From contig NZ_JABWRP020000001.1 of NCBI RefSeq assembly GCF_014269035.2, positions 248,001 to 312,000 on the forward strand: a stretch of DNA of 64,000 nt. The letters run 5' to 3'. The position numbers were made by a program, and so were the translations under genes. Numbering within the stretch: the first letter of the stretch is position 1; the number at the start of each line of letters is the position of its first letter. The DNA comes from Pseudomonas vlassakiae. Lineage in GTDB: Bacteria > Pseudomonadota > Gammaproteobacteria > Pseudomonadales > Pseudomonadaceae. Positions 16,804 to 25,481 of the stretch are shown here, piece by piece. The notes under the pieces were generated by a model. That model ran no database searches, had not been told where the DNA came from, and worked only from the letters and a program-made list of their open reading frames with translations.

Positions 16804-17022
16804 ATGAAAGGTCATGTCAGCAGCATCCAGCAACCTGCCTTTTCCCTGAACCACCTGTGGCATGCGGCCCTGGACCGTCCTGTCCGGTGGCTGCAGCTGT
16901 ACCGCCAGCGCCAGGAACTGGCCAGCCTGAGTGATGAGACCTTGCATGACCTGGGCTTGAGCCGGGCAGACATCCAGCAAGAGGCCGAGCGGCATTTCTG
17001 GGATGACCCGTTGCGTAAATGA
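16804..17022 (+). CDS. DUF1127 domain protein (72 aa)
   Basis: A small basic protein with the C-terminal DUF1127 block: RQRQELASLSDETLHDLGLS followed by RADIQQEAERHFW. Proteins of this type are small, often Arg-rich, and in some bacteria are linked to phosphate and carbon metabolism or RNA turnover; none of that can be shown here. It begins MKGHVSSIQQPAFSLNH and is divergent from the LysR gene at 16707. A 35-bp perfect inverted repeat starts 12 bp after its stop. Confidence 0.85.
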   Translation: MKGHVSSIQQPAFSLNHLWHAALDRPVRWLQLYRQRQELASLSDETLHDLGLSRADIQQEAERHFWDDPLRK

Positions 17023-17034
17023 GCTAGGTTTGTC

Positions 17035-17135
17035 GGTGGGTCTACCGGCGTCATCGCGGCTAAAGCCGCTCCTGCAGCGGACGCGGTAGCCTCTGTAGGG
17101 GCGGCTTTAGCCGCGATGACGCCGGTAGACCCACC
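17035..17135. repeat. Long perfect inverted repeat built from two facing REP units
   Basis: Two 35-bp arms (17,035-17,069 and 17,101-17,135) are exact reverse complements, each containing the REP core GCGGCTTTAGCCGC. The 31-bp centre is also partly complementary. It may work as a terminator for the DUF1127 gene. It ends two to three bases before the ribosome site of the next gene. Confidence 0.9.
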
Positions 17136-17150
17136 ACAAGGAGGCCAGGC

Positions 17151-18370
17151 TTGCCGCTCAAACTGTCCATCACCCAGGCCCGGCGCCTGGCCCTTTCTGC
17201 CCAAGGCTTCGGCAAGCAGCCTGGCTCCGCGCCGACCCTGCCGGCACTCAAGCGCATGCTGCAACGCCTGGGCGTGGTGCAGATCGACTCGGTCAACGCC
17301 GTGGTCCGCTCCCATTACCTCCCGCTGTTTTCGCGCCTCGGCAACTACCCAGTGGAACTGCTCGACCAGCTCGCCTGGGGCCGTGGCCGCCAGCGCCAGC
17401 TGTTCGAATACTGGGGCACGAAGCCTCGCTACTGCCGCTTAACCTCTACCCCCTGTTGCGCTGGCGCATGGCCCATGCCGCCGATGGCCGGGGCATCTAC
17501 CGCCAGCTCGCGCGGTTCGGTCGCGAACGCCAGGACGTGATCGCCCGCGTGCTGGCCGCCGTACGTGAGCAGGGCGCGCTGGGCGCGGGCAGCCTGTCCA
17601 CCCGGCAGGAGCGGGCGGGCCCGTGGTGGGACTGGAGTGAAGAAAAGCACGCGCTGGAATGGTTGTTCGCCGCCGGTGAAGTGACGGTGGCGGGGCGGCG
17701 CGGTTTCGAGCGGCTCTACGATGTGCCGGAAAAGGTCCTGCCCAAGGCCATTCTCGACCAGGCCCTGCCAAGCGAAACCGAGGCCCGCCAAGGCCTGATG
17801 CTGCACGCCGCCACGGCGCTGGGCGTGGCCACCGAGCGCGACCTGCGCGACTACTTCCGCCTCGAACCAGGCCAGGGCCGGGCCGCATTGCAAGACCTGC
17901 TCGCCGACGGCCGCCTGCAGCCGGTCAAAGTGCAGGGCTGGAAGCAGCTTGCCTATTGTGCCGGCACGCCAAGCATCCCTCGTCGTATCGAGGCCAGCGC
18001 GCTGCTGTCGCCGTTCGATTCATTGGTCTGGGAGCGCAACCGCACCGAGCGGTTGTTCGATTTCCACTACCGCCTGGAGATCTACACCCCGGCGCACAAG
18101 CGGGTATACGGCTACTACGTGCTGCCGTTCCTCTATCGCGAACGGATCGCCGCGCGCCTGGACCTGCGTGCCGAGCGGGCCCAGGGGCAACTGGCGGTGC
18201 ACGCCGTGCATGCAGAATCGCCAGCGTTGGACGAGGAGGGCTATCAGGCCCTGGCCGCCAACCTGCTGCGCCTGGCCCGGTGGCTGGGCCTGCAGCGAGT
18301 GCAACTGAACTGCCCGCGGGCTGAGGGCAGCCAGTTGCGTCAGGCTTTGCTCAGCGCCGCACCTGCTTGA
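17151..18370 (+). pseudogene. YcaQ-like winged-helix protein, one-base frameshift
   Basis: The TTG start at 17151 has a strong AAGGAGG ribosome site 7 bp upstream. The first 88 codons (MPLKLSITQARRLALSAQGF onward, to LFEYWG) and a second frame from about 17,418 (EASLLPLNLYPLLRWRMAHA onward) together give one continuous protein of about 406 residues of the YcaQ/DUF1006 family, DNA-binding and in some members an interstrand-crosslink glycosylase. One base is missing around 17,416-17,418 (expected GGC-CAC-GAA, present GGC-ACG-AAG). As written, translation ends at 17540 after 129 residues. The rest is intact, including TERLFDFHYRLEIYTPAHKR, so either a recent mutation or a sequencing error is possible. 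Its 3' end overlaps the DAHP synthase stop by 20 bp, tail to tail. Confidence 0.8.
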
Positions 18371-19697
18371 GGGTTTCGGCGATCAGGAAGGCCAGTTCCA
18401 GCGACTGATCGGCGTTCATCCGTGGGTCGCAGTGGGTGTGGTAGCGGTCGGACAGGGCATCTTCGGTGATCGGCCGGGCGCCGCCGATGCACTCGGTGAC
18501 GTTCTGCCCGGTCATTTCGATATGGATGCCGCCGGCATGGCTGCCCTCGGCCTGGTGCACCTGGAAGAACTGCTTCACCTCGTCGAGGATCTGCGCAAAG
18601 TCTCGGGTCTTGTAACCGCTGCTGGCCTTGATGGTGTTGCCATGCATCGGGTCGGAGCTCCACAGCACCTTGCGCCCCTCGCGCTCGACGCTGCGAATCA
18701 GCCCTGGGAGGTGCGCGCCGACCTTGCCGGCGCCCATGCGCACGATCAGGTTGAGGCGGCCGGGGTCGTTGGCCGGGTTGAGCGTGTCGATCAGGCGGAT
18801 CAGCTCGTCGGGGTTCATGCTCGGGCCGACCTTGACCCCGATCGGGTTATGCACACCGCGCAGGAACTCGACATGGGCACCGTCGAGCTGGCGGGTGCGG
18901 TCGCCGATCCACAGCATGTGCGCGGAGCAGTCGTAATAGTCGCCGGTCAGGCTGTCCTGGCGTACGAAGGCTTCTTCATAGTTGAGCAGCAGCGCCTCGT
19001 GGGCGGTGAAGAAACTGGTTTCGCGCAGTTGCGGCGCGCTGTCCAGGCCGCAGGCGCGCATGAACGCCAGGGTTTCGTCGATGCGGTTGGCCAGCTGGTG
19101 GTATTTGTCGGCCAGCGCCGAATTGGCGATGAAGTCGAGGTTCCACTTGTGCACCTGGTGCAGGTCGGCGAAACCGCCCTGGGCAAAGGCGCGCAGCAGG
19201 TTGAGGCTGGCAGTGGCCTGGTGGTAGGCCTGCAGCAGGCGCTCCGGGTCCGGCACGCGGCTCTTTTCGTCGAAGCCGATGCCATTGACGATGTCGCCAC
19301 GGTAAGCCGGCAGGGTGACGTTGCCGATGGTTTCGTCGCCTGAGGAGCGCGGCTTGGCAAACTGCCCGGCCATGCGCCCGACCTTCACCACCGGGCAACC
19401 GGCGGCGAAGGTCATGACGATGGCCATCTGCAGCAGTACCTTGAAGGTGTCGCGGATCTTCGCTGCCGAGAACTCGGCGAAGCTCTCGGCGCAGTCGCCA
19501 CCCTGCAGCAGGAAGGCGCGGCCCTCGGTCACTTCAGCGAACTGCCGGCGCAGCTCGCGGGCCTCGCCGGCGAACACCAGGGGTGGGTAGCTGGCCAGGG
19601 TCTGCTCGACCTTGCGCAGGTGCGCGGCGTCGGGGTAGGTCGGTTGCTGCTGGATCGGCAGGGCACGCCAGCTGTCGGGGCTCCACGGTCGGTTCAT
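18351..19697 (-). CDS. Class II 3-deoxy-7-phosphoheptulonate synthase (448 aa)
   Basis: A full-length plant-type (class II) DAHP synthase starting [20 protein letters not shown]. Metal and substrate segments are present: [11 protein letters not shown] (Cys in the metal site), [22 protein letters not shown] and [11 protein letters not shown], ending with [18 protein letters not shown]. It condenses PEP and erythrose 4-phosphate, the first step of the shikimate pathway. The start ATG 19697 is used; the frame continues to 19763 without conservation. It lies tail to tail with the YcaQ-like pseudogene. No pathway genes are adjacent. Confidence 0.95.
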   Translation of the reverse strand: MNRPWSPDSWRALPIQQQPTYPDAAHLRKVEQTLASYPPLVFAGEARELRRQFAEVTEGRAFLLQGGDCAESFAEFSAAKIRDTFKVLLQMAIVMTFAAGCPVVKVGRMAGQFAKPRSSGDETIGNVTLPAYRGDIVNGIGFDEKSRVPDPERLLQAYHQATASLNLLRAFAQGGFADLHQVHKWNLDFIANSALADKYHQLANRIDETLAFMRACGLDSAPQLRETSFFTAHEALLLNYEEAFVRQDSLTGDYYDCSAHMLWIGDRTRQLDGAHVEFLRGVHNPIGVKVGPSMNPDELIRLIDTLNPANDPGRLNLIVRMGAGKVGAHLPGLIRSVEREGRKVLWSSDPMHGNTIKASSGYKTRDFAQILDEVKQFFQVHQAEGSHAGGIHIEMTGQNVTECIGGARPITEDALSDRYHTHCDPRMNADQSLELAFLIAETLKQVRR

Positions 19698-19813
19698 CAC
19701 AGGCTCGGTCTTGTCTGTTATAGGCTGCCTGCCATGGTAACAGCGGCGCCGAGCTTGTTGCATCCGGGGCGTTGGCGGACAATGCGCGTTTTGCGCGGGT
19801 GGGTGGCAGGTAG

Positions 19814-20569
19814 ATGGCGACGGAGCGGGAAGAGAAGCTGTTGGCCCGGGTCGAGGATGCCTTTGGCGTCATCAGCGTGTACGAGGTGGAGGATTACCGC
19901 TTCCTCGAGTTCGGCGATGCCATCGAGCAGAGCTGCGTATTCACCGCAGACCCCAGCTGGCTGGAGTACGACTACACCCGCGCCATGCTGGTCGGTGCGC
20001 TGTGTCATGAACAGCCGGAAAGTGCGCTGTTTCTTGGCTTGGGCGCCGGTACCCTGACCCAGGCCTGCATGAAGTTCCTGCCACTGGAGGACATCGAGGC
20101 CATCGAACTGCGTGCCGACGTGCCGCGTCTGGCCATGCAATACATGGGGCTGGATGACGACCCACGGCTGTACGTGCGCATTGGCGACGCCCTGGAGCTG
20201 CTGCCCACGGCCGAGCAGGCAGACCTGCTGTTCGTCGACCTGTACACCGACCATGGGCCGGGTGTCGGGCACCTGGCGTGGAATTTCCTCGAGAACTGCC
20301 AGAAGCAACTCAACCCGGGTGGCTGGCTGGTGATCAACCAGTGGGCCAACGACGACGGCAAGCCGTTGGGCGCGGCGCTGCTGCGCGGGTTGTACCACCG
20401 GCATTACTGGGAGCTGCCGGTGAAGGAGGGCAATGTGATCTTGCTGGTGCCGGCGGACCTGGAGCAGGAGCTGGACCTCGCTGGCCTGCGGGCGCGGGCC
20501 GAGGCGCTGGCGCCGCGGCTGGGGTACAGCCTGGAAGGCTTGATCCGCGAGATACGCCCGGCAACCTGA
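19814..20569 (+). CDS. Spermidine synthase-like protein (251 aa)
   Basis: The Rossmann methyltransferase-type core of the polyamine synthase family is clear: [19 protein letters not shown] (residues about 72-90), the acidic end of beta2 ([10 protein letters not shown]), and [15 protein letters not shown] in place of the catalytic DSTDP/DAYD loop. It lacks the N-terminal tetramerisation domain of SpeE and differs at the substrate loop, so it may be a non-polyamine member of the family. The start ATG 19814 follows GTGGCAGGTAG. A half-REP hairpin lies 16 bp after its stop. Confidence 0.8.
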   Translation: MATEREEKLLARVEDAFGVISVYEVEDYRFLEFGDAIEQSCVFTADPSWLEYDYTRAMLVGALCHEQPESALFLGLGAGTLTQACMKFLPLEDIEAIELRADVPRLAMQYMGLDDDPRLYVRIGDALELLPTAEQADLLFVDLYTDHGPGVGHLAWNFLENCQKQLNPGGWLVINQWANDDGKPLGAALLRGLYHRHYWELPVKEGNVILLVPADLEQELDLAGLRARAEALAPRLGYSLEGLIREIRPAT

Positions 20570-20584
20570 AGATCGCGTCGCCTG

Positions 20585-20606
20585 CTTCGCGGGTAAACCC
20601 GCGAAG
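20585..20606. repeat. REP hairpin after the spermidine synthase-like gene
   Basis: CTTCGCGGGT-AA-ACCCGCGAAG, a perfect 10-bp stem with the REP core. It may weakly terminate or protect the upstream transcript. Confidence 0.7.
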
Positions 20607-20715
20607 AAGCCAGCACGGAGCTTCAGAAGAAAACCGATTCAGCTGCCTGCGCCTGATGGCCTGATACTGGCTGTTGGGACAGAAAAATTTACTCACTCCC
20701 CGGCATTAATTCGGG

Positions 20716-20939
20716 TATAGTACGCGCCGGTCTTTTAGCGGACCTCAAAATCAGGTGGTGCAAATCCTCCGAGTCCAGCTTCGGCTGCACGTCCGCTAGG
20801 CGGACCTTCTCAAGTTTTTCTTTTTCAATCGTTTTCGCAAATCCCCGCCGACAAAGCTGCCTGGGTGACCGTTCCGGTCTTTCAAGGCATGTGCAGCTTT
20901 GCAGCATGGGTCTTTGCGGATGCACTTAGAGGCAGACCC
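20716..20939 (+). promoter_or_regulatory. Long structured leader upstream of the DEAD-box helicase gene
   Basis: A likely -10 (TATAGT, 20,716-20,721; -35 not clear) would start an RNA with about 215 nt before the ATG. The first part folds: TAGCGGAC (20,736-20,743) pairs with GTCCGCTA (20,791-20,798) around inner hairpins, such as ACCT-CAAAATC-AGGT and CAGC-TTCG-GCTG. A repeat of GGCGGACC and a T-rich stretch (TTTTTCTTTTTC) follow near 20,800-20,826. Long 5' UTRs are known for cold-induced DEAD-box helicases such as deaD of E. coli; regulation here is inference. Confidence 0.55.
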
Positions 20940-22622
20940 ATGACCCAGGAAACCGGCGGCTTCGCCGCTCTCGATCTTAATCAGAACATTGTTGCTGCCG
21001 TACTGGCTACCGGCTACGAAGAGCCATCGGCCATTCAGCAACAATCGATCCCGATCATCCTCGCCGGTCACGACATGATCGGCCAGGCGCAGACTGGCAC
21101 CGGCAAGACCGCTGCCTTCGCCCTGCCGATCCTCAACAAGATCGATGTGAGCAAGCGCGAACCGCAAGCCCTGATCCTGGCGCCAACCCGTGAGTTGGCG
21201 CTGCAAGTTGCTACCGCTTTCGAAACCTACGCCAAGCAGATGCCAGGCGTAAACGTAGTGGCCGTGTACGGTGGTGCCCCGATGGGCCCACAGCTGCGCG
21301 CCATTCGCAACGGCGCGCAAATCGTCGTCGCCACCCCGGGCCGTCTGTGCGACCACCTGCGTCGTGACGAGAAAGTCCTGTCGACCGTGCAGTACCTGGT
21401 GCTGGACGAAGCCGACGAAATGCTCAAGCTGGGCTTCATGGACGACCTCGAAGTGATCTTCGATGCCATCCCGGCCAGCCGCCAGACCGTGCTGTTCTCC
21501 GCCACCCTGCCGTCGTCGATCCGCTCGATCGCCGAACGCCACCTGCGCGAGCCCAAGCACGTCAAGATCCAGAGCAAGACCCAGACTGTCACCGCGATCG
21601 AGCAGGCCCACCTGATGGTCCACGCCGACCAGAAGATCCCGGCTGTGCTGCGTCTGCTGGAAGTCGAAGAGTTCGACGCGCTGATCGCCTTCGTGCGCAC
21701 CAAGCAAGCCACCCTGGACCTGGCCGCCGCGCTGGAAGCCAAGGGCTACAAGGCTGCCGCGCTGAACGGCGACATCGCTCAGAACCAGCGTGAGCGGGTG
21801 ATCGACTCGCTGAAGGATGGCCGCCTGGACATCGTCGTCGCCACCGACGTCGCTGCCCGTGGTCTGGACGTACCGCGCATCACCCACGTGTTCAACGTCG
21901 ACATGCCGTACGACCCGGAATCCTACGTGCACCGTATCGGCCGTACCGGCCGTGCCGGCCGCGATGGCCGTGCGCTGCTGCTGGTCACCCCGCGTGAGCG
22001 CCGCATGCTGCAGGTGATCGAGCGCGTGACCGGGCAGAAGGTTGCCGAAGCCCGCCTGCCGAACGCCCAGGCTGTGCTGGACGCCCGCATCAAGAAGCTG
22101 ACCAACAGCCTGGCGCCGCTGGTTGCCGAAGCAGAAGCCACCCATGGCGAGCTGTTCGACCGCCTGACTGCCGACCTCGGCTGCAGCGCACGCGCCCTGG
22201 CTTCGGCCCTGCTGCGCAAGGCCACCAACGGCCAGGCGCTGGACCTGGCGACCGTCGAGCGCGAGCAGCCGCTGGTACCAAGCTTCGCCCCGCGTGGCGA
22301 GCGTACCGAGCGTGGTGAGCGCAGCGATCGTGGCGATCGCGGTGGTGACCGTGAGCGTCGTGCGCCAATGCCGCTGGCCGAAGGCCGCGTGCGCTGCCGT
22401 ACCGCCCTGGGTGCCCGTGACGGTATCGCTGCCAAGAACCTGCTGGGCGCGATCCTCAACGAAGGTGGCCTGGCCCGTGACGCCATCGGCCGCATCCAGG
22501 TACGCGACAGCTTCAGCCTGATCGAGCTGCCGGAAGATGGCCTCGAGAAGCTGCTGTCCAAGCTCAAGGACACTCGCGTAGCCGGCAAGCAGCTGAAGCT
22601 GCGCCGTTATCGCGAAGATTGA
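20940..22622 (+). CDS. DEAD-box ATP-dependent RNA helicase, DeaD/CsdA type (560 aa)
   Basis: ATG 20940 (MTQETGGFAALDLNQNIVAA) is taken because the frame upstream is leader. All helicase motifs are visible: Q motif (GYEEPSAIQQQSIP, 25-38), AQTGTGKT (50-57), PTRELA, TPGR, DEAD (156-159), SAT (187-189), RGLD and HRIGRTGRAGR. The C-terminal region has an RS/RG/RD-rich linker (ERGERSDRGDRGGDRERR) and then a DbpA/CsdA-type RNA-binding domain (about 480-555). DeaD helps ribosome assembly and mRNA decay at low temperature. The long leader and terminator make it a single-gene unit. Confidence 0.95.
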   Translation: MTQETGGFAALDLNQNIVAAVLATGYEEPSAIQQQSIPIILAGHDMIGQAQTGTGKTAAFALPILNKIDVSKREPQALILAPTRELALQVATAFETYAKQMPGVNVVAVYGGAPMGPQLRAIRNGAQIVVATPGRLCDHLRRDEKVLSTVQYLVLDEADEMLKLGFMDDLEVIFDAIPASRQTVLFSATLPSSIRSIAERHLREPKHVKIQSKTQTVTAIEQAHLMVHADQKIPAVLRLLEVEEFDALIAFVRTKQATLDLAAALEAKGYKAAALNGDIAQNQRERVIDSLKDGRLDIVVATDVAARGLDVPRITHVFNVDMPYDPESYVHRIGRTGRAGRDGRALLLVTPRERRMLQVIERVTGQKVAEARLPNAQAVLDARIKKLTNSLAPLVAEAEATHGELFDRLTADLGCSARALASALLRKATNGQALDLATVEREQPLVPSFAPRGERTERGERSDRGDRGGDRERRAPMPLAEGRVRCRTALGARDGIAAKNLLGAILNEGGLARDAIGRIQVRDSFSLIELPEDGLEKLLSKLKDTRVAGKQLKLRRYRED

Positions 22623-22635
22623 TCCTGATGCAGTG

Positions 22636-22668
22636 AAAAATCCCCGGCCCAGGTCGGGGATTTTTTTT
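22636..22668 (+). terminator. Intrinsic terminator of the helicase gene
   Basis: The AATCCCCG/CGGGGATT stem has a GCCCAGGT loop and is followed by eight T, 14 bases after the stop. Confidence 0.92.
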
Positions 22669-22676
22669 GCCTGTCA

Positions 22677-22771
22677 GGGCCTCTCGCGGGTAAACCCGCT
22701 CCTACAGGGGCTTCACAGGCCTTGAGGGTTGTGAGGTTCCTGTAGGAGCGGGTTTACCCGCGAAAGGGCCC
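22677..22771. repeat. Inverted REP pair
   Basis: The two units carry GCGGGTAAACCCGCTCCTAC (left) and its reverse complement (right), with GGGCC at the left end and GGGCC at the right. They lie between the helicase terminator and the convergent dioxygenase stop. Confidence 0.85.
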
Positions 22772-22772
22772 T

Positions 22773-23525
22773 TCAGTCGAACCGGTAGATGTCCATCCCC
22801 AGCGCCCCCAGGGTGAAGCCTTGGTGCACGATCCCGAACCTGTCCCCGGCCCCCATGGCAAAGAACAGCGGTAGCAAATGCTCGTCGCTGGGATGGTTGC
22901 GCGCCGCAAATGGCGCCTGTTTCCGGTAGTCCAGTAGCGCCGCCTGGTCATCTGCCTGCAGCCGCTCCACCACCCAGTCGCGAAACGCCAGTGCCCAGGG
23001 TTCGACTGCATCCGGCCCAGCGTGCCAGTCCAGTTCACCGAGGTTGTGGGTAATGCTGCCGGAGCCAATCAGCAGGATGCCTTCGTTTCGCAGCCCAGCC
23101 AGCGCCTGGCCGACCTTGACCTGCAACCCGGGCCCCATCTGGCTGGGCAGCGATACCTGAATGACCGGGATGCTCGCATCCGGATACATCAGCGACAGCG
23201 GCACCCAGGCGCCATGATCGAACGGTCGTTGCGGGTCCAGGCGCGCCTGCAGCCGTTCAGCGACCCGGCTTGCCAGGTCTGGTTCGCCCGGCGCCGGATA
23301 CTGCACCGCGTACAGCGCCGGCGGGAAGCCGTAGAAGTCGTGCCAGGTCTCTGGTCGCGCGCCACTGGTCACCAGCAGCTCAGGGCTTTCCCAGTGCGCC
23401 GACACCACCACGATCGCCTTCGGCCGTGGCAGGGCACTGGCCAGCCCGGCCAATGCCGGCCCGCTGGCGCCTGGTTGCAAGGCGAGCATGGGAGAACCGT
23501 GGGAAATGAACAGGCTGGGCAGCAT
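22773..23525 (-). CDS. Class III extradiol dioxygenase, DODA/YgiD-like (250 aa)
   Basis: The metal-binding histidines of the 4,5-DOPA dioxygenase family are in place: SHGSPM (His9), SAHWES (His44), THNLGE and the DHGAW and NHPSDEHLLPLF segments. E. coli YgiD opens the ring of L-DOPA with a zinc or iron centre; the biological substrate in bacteria is not settled. The product is cytosolic with no signal peptide. It begins MLPSLFISHGSPML and stops next to an inverted REP pair. It is divergent from the tpm gene with 101 bp between. Confidence 0.88.
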   Translation of the reverse strand: MLPSLFISHGSPMLALQPGASGPALAGLASALPRPKAIVVVSAHWESPELLVTSGARPETWHDFYGFPPALYAVQYPAPGEPDLASRVAERLQARLDPQRPFDHGAWVPLSLMYPDASIPVIQVSLPSQMGPGLQVKVGQALAGLRNEGILLIGSGSITHNLGELDWHAGPDAVEPWALAFRDWVVERLQADDQAALLDYRKQAPFAARNHPSDEHLLPLFFAMGAGDRFGIVHQGFTLGALGMDIYRFD

Positions 23526-23626
23526 GGCGGGGTCCTGAAGGTTATGATGCAGTCATCTTCAATCAACTATCGATCGAAATCCAAACCAAGTTTTACCGAC
23601 AAACCATCTAAAAATCGGGAGTAATC

Positions 23627-24274
23627 ATGGAACCAGCGTTCTGGCAGAAGCGGTGGGCCGACAACCAGATCGGTTTTCATCAAGCTCGGGTGAACCCATT
23701 TCTGCAGAAGTATTGGCCGCACTTGCAGCTGGCGCCGGGCAGCCGTGTGCTGGTACCGCTGTGCGGCAAGAGCCTGGACCTCGCTTGGCTGGCGGCGCAG
23801 GGGCACCGGGTGTTGGGGGTAGAGTTGTCACGCCAGGCAGTAGAGGCCTTCTTCCGTGAGCATGGGCTGGAGCCACGGGTAGCGCAGCAGGGTGCCTTCG
23901 AAGTCTGGCGCAGCGGTGATGTAGAGCTTTGGTGTGGCGACTTCTTTGCCTTGCGGGCCGAGGATGTGGCGGATTGCGTGGCGCTCTATGATCGCGCCGC
24001 ACTTATTGCCTTGCCACCGGAAATGCGTGCGCACTACATGCGCTTGCTTTCACAGGCATTGCCGGCGGGTGCCGGGCTGCTGCTGACACTGGATTACCCG
24101 CAGGCACTGCTGGCCGGGCCGCCGTTTTCGGTGGCTGACGATGAGGTGAGGCGCGGGTTTGCCGGTTGGCAGGTTGAGGCGCTTGACGAGCAGGAGGTGA
24201 TCGGCGAGAGCCCGAAATTCCTGGAGGCGGGGGTCAAGAGCCTGATCGAGCGGGTGTACCGCGTGAAGTTCTGA
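23627..24274 (+). CDS. tpm: Thiopurine S-methyltransferase (215 aa)
   Basis: Starts [20 protein letters not shown], the standard TPMT N terminus. SAM-binding segments are [20 protein letters not shown] and VLGVELS, and [14 protein letters not shown] follows later. Bacterial TPMT methylates selenite, tellurite and thiopurines with S-adenosylmethionine, giving volatile dimethyl chalcogenides; this is family knowledge. Length fits (about 215 aa). It is divergent from the dioxygenase-like gene and shares a terminator with the convergent htpX. Confidence 0.95.
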   Translation: MEPAFWQKRWADNQIGFHQARVNPFLQKYWPHLQLAPGSRVLVPLCGKSLDLAWLAAQGHRVLGVELSRQAVEAFFREHGLEPRVAQQGAFEVWRSGDVELWCGDFFALRAEDVADCVALYDRAALIALPPEMRAHYMRLLSQALPAGAGLLLTLDYPQALLAGPPFSVADDEVRRGFAGWQVEALDEQEVIGESPKFLEAGVKSLIERVYRVKF

Positions 24275-24285
24275 GCGCAAACGAA

Positions 24286-24309
24286 AAAGGGCGACCTAGG
24301 TCGCCCTTT
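24286..24309. terminator. Bidirectional terminator between tpm and htpX
   Basis: A perfect 11-bp stem (AAAGGGCGACC/GGTCGCCCTTT) with a TA loop between convergent genes, with A-rich and T/C-rich sides. Confidence 0.85.
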
Positions 24310-24324
24310 CCTTTACCGGTTGGA

Positions 24325-25212
24325 TCAACCGCGGCGGCGCAGGGCCTCGATGCGGTCTTCCAGCGGCGGGTGGCTCATCAGCAGGCCAGCCAGGCCGTGC
24401 TTGAGGCCGCCATTGATGCCGAAGGCCTTCATGGTGTCGGGCATGTGCACCGGCAGGCCTTGCTCCACGCGCAGGCGCTGCAGGGCGCCGATCATCGCGG
24501 CGGTGCCGGCCAGTTGTGCACCGGCTTCGTCGGCACGGTATTCGCGGCGCCGCGAGAACCACATGACGATCATGCTGGCCAGAATGCCCAGGATCAGCTC
24601 GGCAACGATGGTCGCCACGTAGTAGGCGATGCCCTGGCCTTCTTCGTTCTTGAAGATCACCTTGTCGACGAAGTTGCCGATGATGCGGGCGAAGAACATC
24701 ACGAAGGTGTTCACCACGCCCTGCACCAGCGCCAGGGTGACCATGTCACCGTTGGCCACGTGGCCGATCTCGTGGGCCAGCACGGCGCGCACTTCATCGG
24801 GCGAGAAGCGCTCCAGCAAGCCCTGGGACACGGCTACCAGCGCGTCGTTGCGGTTCCAGCCGGTGGCGAAGGCGTTGGCCTCGTAGGCCGGGAAGATACC
24901 CACTTCGGGCATCTTGATGCCGGCCTCGCGCGACAGCTCTTCGACCGTTTGCAACAGCCACTGCTCGTGGCGGGTGCGCGGCTGGCTGATGATCTGGGTG
25001 CCGGTAGTCATCTTCGCCATCCACTTGGAGATGAACAGCGAAACCAGGGAGCCGGCGAAGCCGAACACGGCGCAGAACACCAGCAGGCTGCTGAGGTTGA
25101 GGTCAACCCCGTTGGCGGCCATGAACCCGTTGAAACCGAACAGGCTCAGGGTAATGCTTGCAACCAGCACCACCGCGAGGTTGGTGGCTACAAACAACAG
25201 AATGCGCATCAT
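24325..25212 (-). CDS. htpX: Membrane protease HtpX (295 aa)
   Basis: The zinc motif HEIGH is at residues 147-151, with a later glutamate in the EYRADEAGA segment as third ligand. Two N-terminal helices (about 4-24 and 40-62) and further hydrophobic stretches (about 158-180 and 195-215) fit the M48 membrane protease family. HtpX degrades misfolded inner-membrane proteins together with FtsH. The start [20 protein letters not shown] at 25212 fits family members. It is convergent with tpm; upstream 270 bp holds a GC palindrome. Confidence 0.96.
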   Translation of the reverse strand: MMRILLFVATNLAVVLVASITLSLFGFNGFMAANGVDLNLSSLLVFCAVFGFAGSLVSLFISKWMAKMTTGTQIISQPRTRHEQWLLQTVEELSREAGIKMPEVGIFPAYEANAFATGWNRNDALVAVSQGLLERFSPDEVRAVLAHEIGHVANGDMVTLALVQGVVNTFVMFFARIIGNFVDKVIFKNEEGQGIAYYVATIVAELILGILASMIVMWFSRRREYRADEAGAQLAGTAAMIGALQRLRVEQGLPVHMPDTMKAFGINGGLKHGLAGLLMSHPPLEDRIEALRRRG

Positions 25213-25407
25213 GGTTGTTACGTTCTCCTGACGGATGAGTTGTTGCTTACTGCGGGGTATATAAGGTGCCGGTCGCAGGGTTTCAATCGGGCGACTATTT
25301 CAAACTGTGTACGGCGGAGTATGGCAGAGGTTTTTGCGCGGGCTGTGAGATAGAGCGTTGCAGGATGTAAGAAAAGGTGTTCGCGTTGAGGGTTGAGGCG
25401 TGTGTGC

Positions 25408-25451
25408 GATCGAGCGCCGCCCGCGCGGCGCATCGCGGGCGGCGCTCGATC
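25408..25451. repeat. GC-rich palindrome of the TCGAGCGCCGC repeat family
   Basis: 18-bp perfect arms (25,408-25,425 and 25,434-25,451, GATCGAGCGCCGCCCGCG) with an 8-bp centre. The arm is shared with the inverted repeat at 8158-8290. It lies between the htpX start and the aminotransferase stop. Confidence 0.85.
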
Positions 25452-25481
25452 TCGGCGCCACCGCAAATCCCCCGTCGAACC

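Noticed and set aside
20736..20800. tRNA-like fold in the helicase leader
   Set aside because: It has a 4-bp anticodon-like arm and a T-arm-like GGTGGTGCAAATCCTCC, but the acceptor and D arm do not pair and the T stem has a central mismatch.
20796..22145. Minus-strand open frame (449 codons) over the helicase
   Set aside because: Antisense of a canonical DEAD-box gene.
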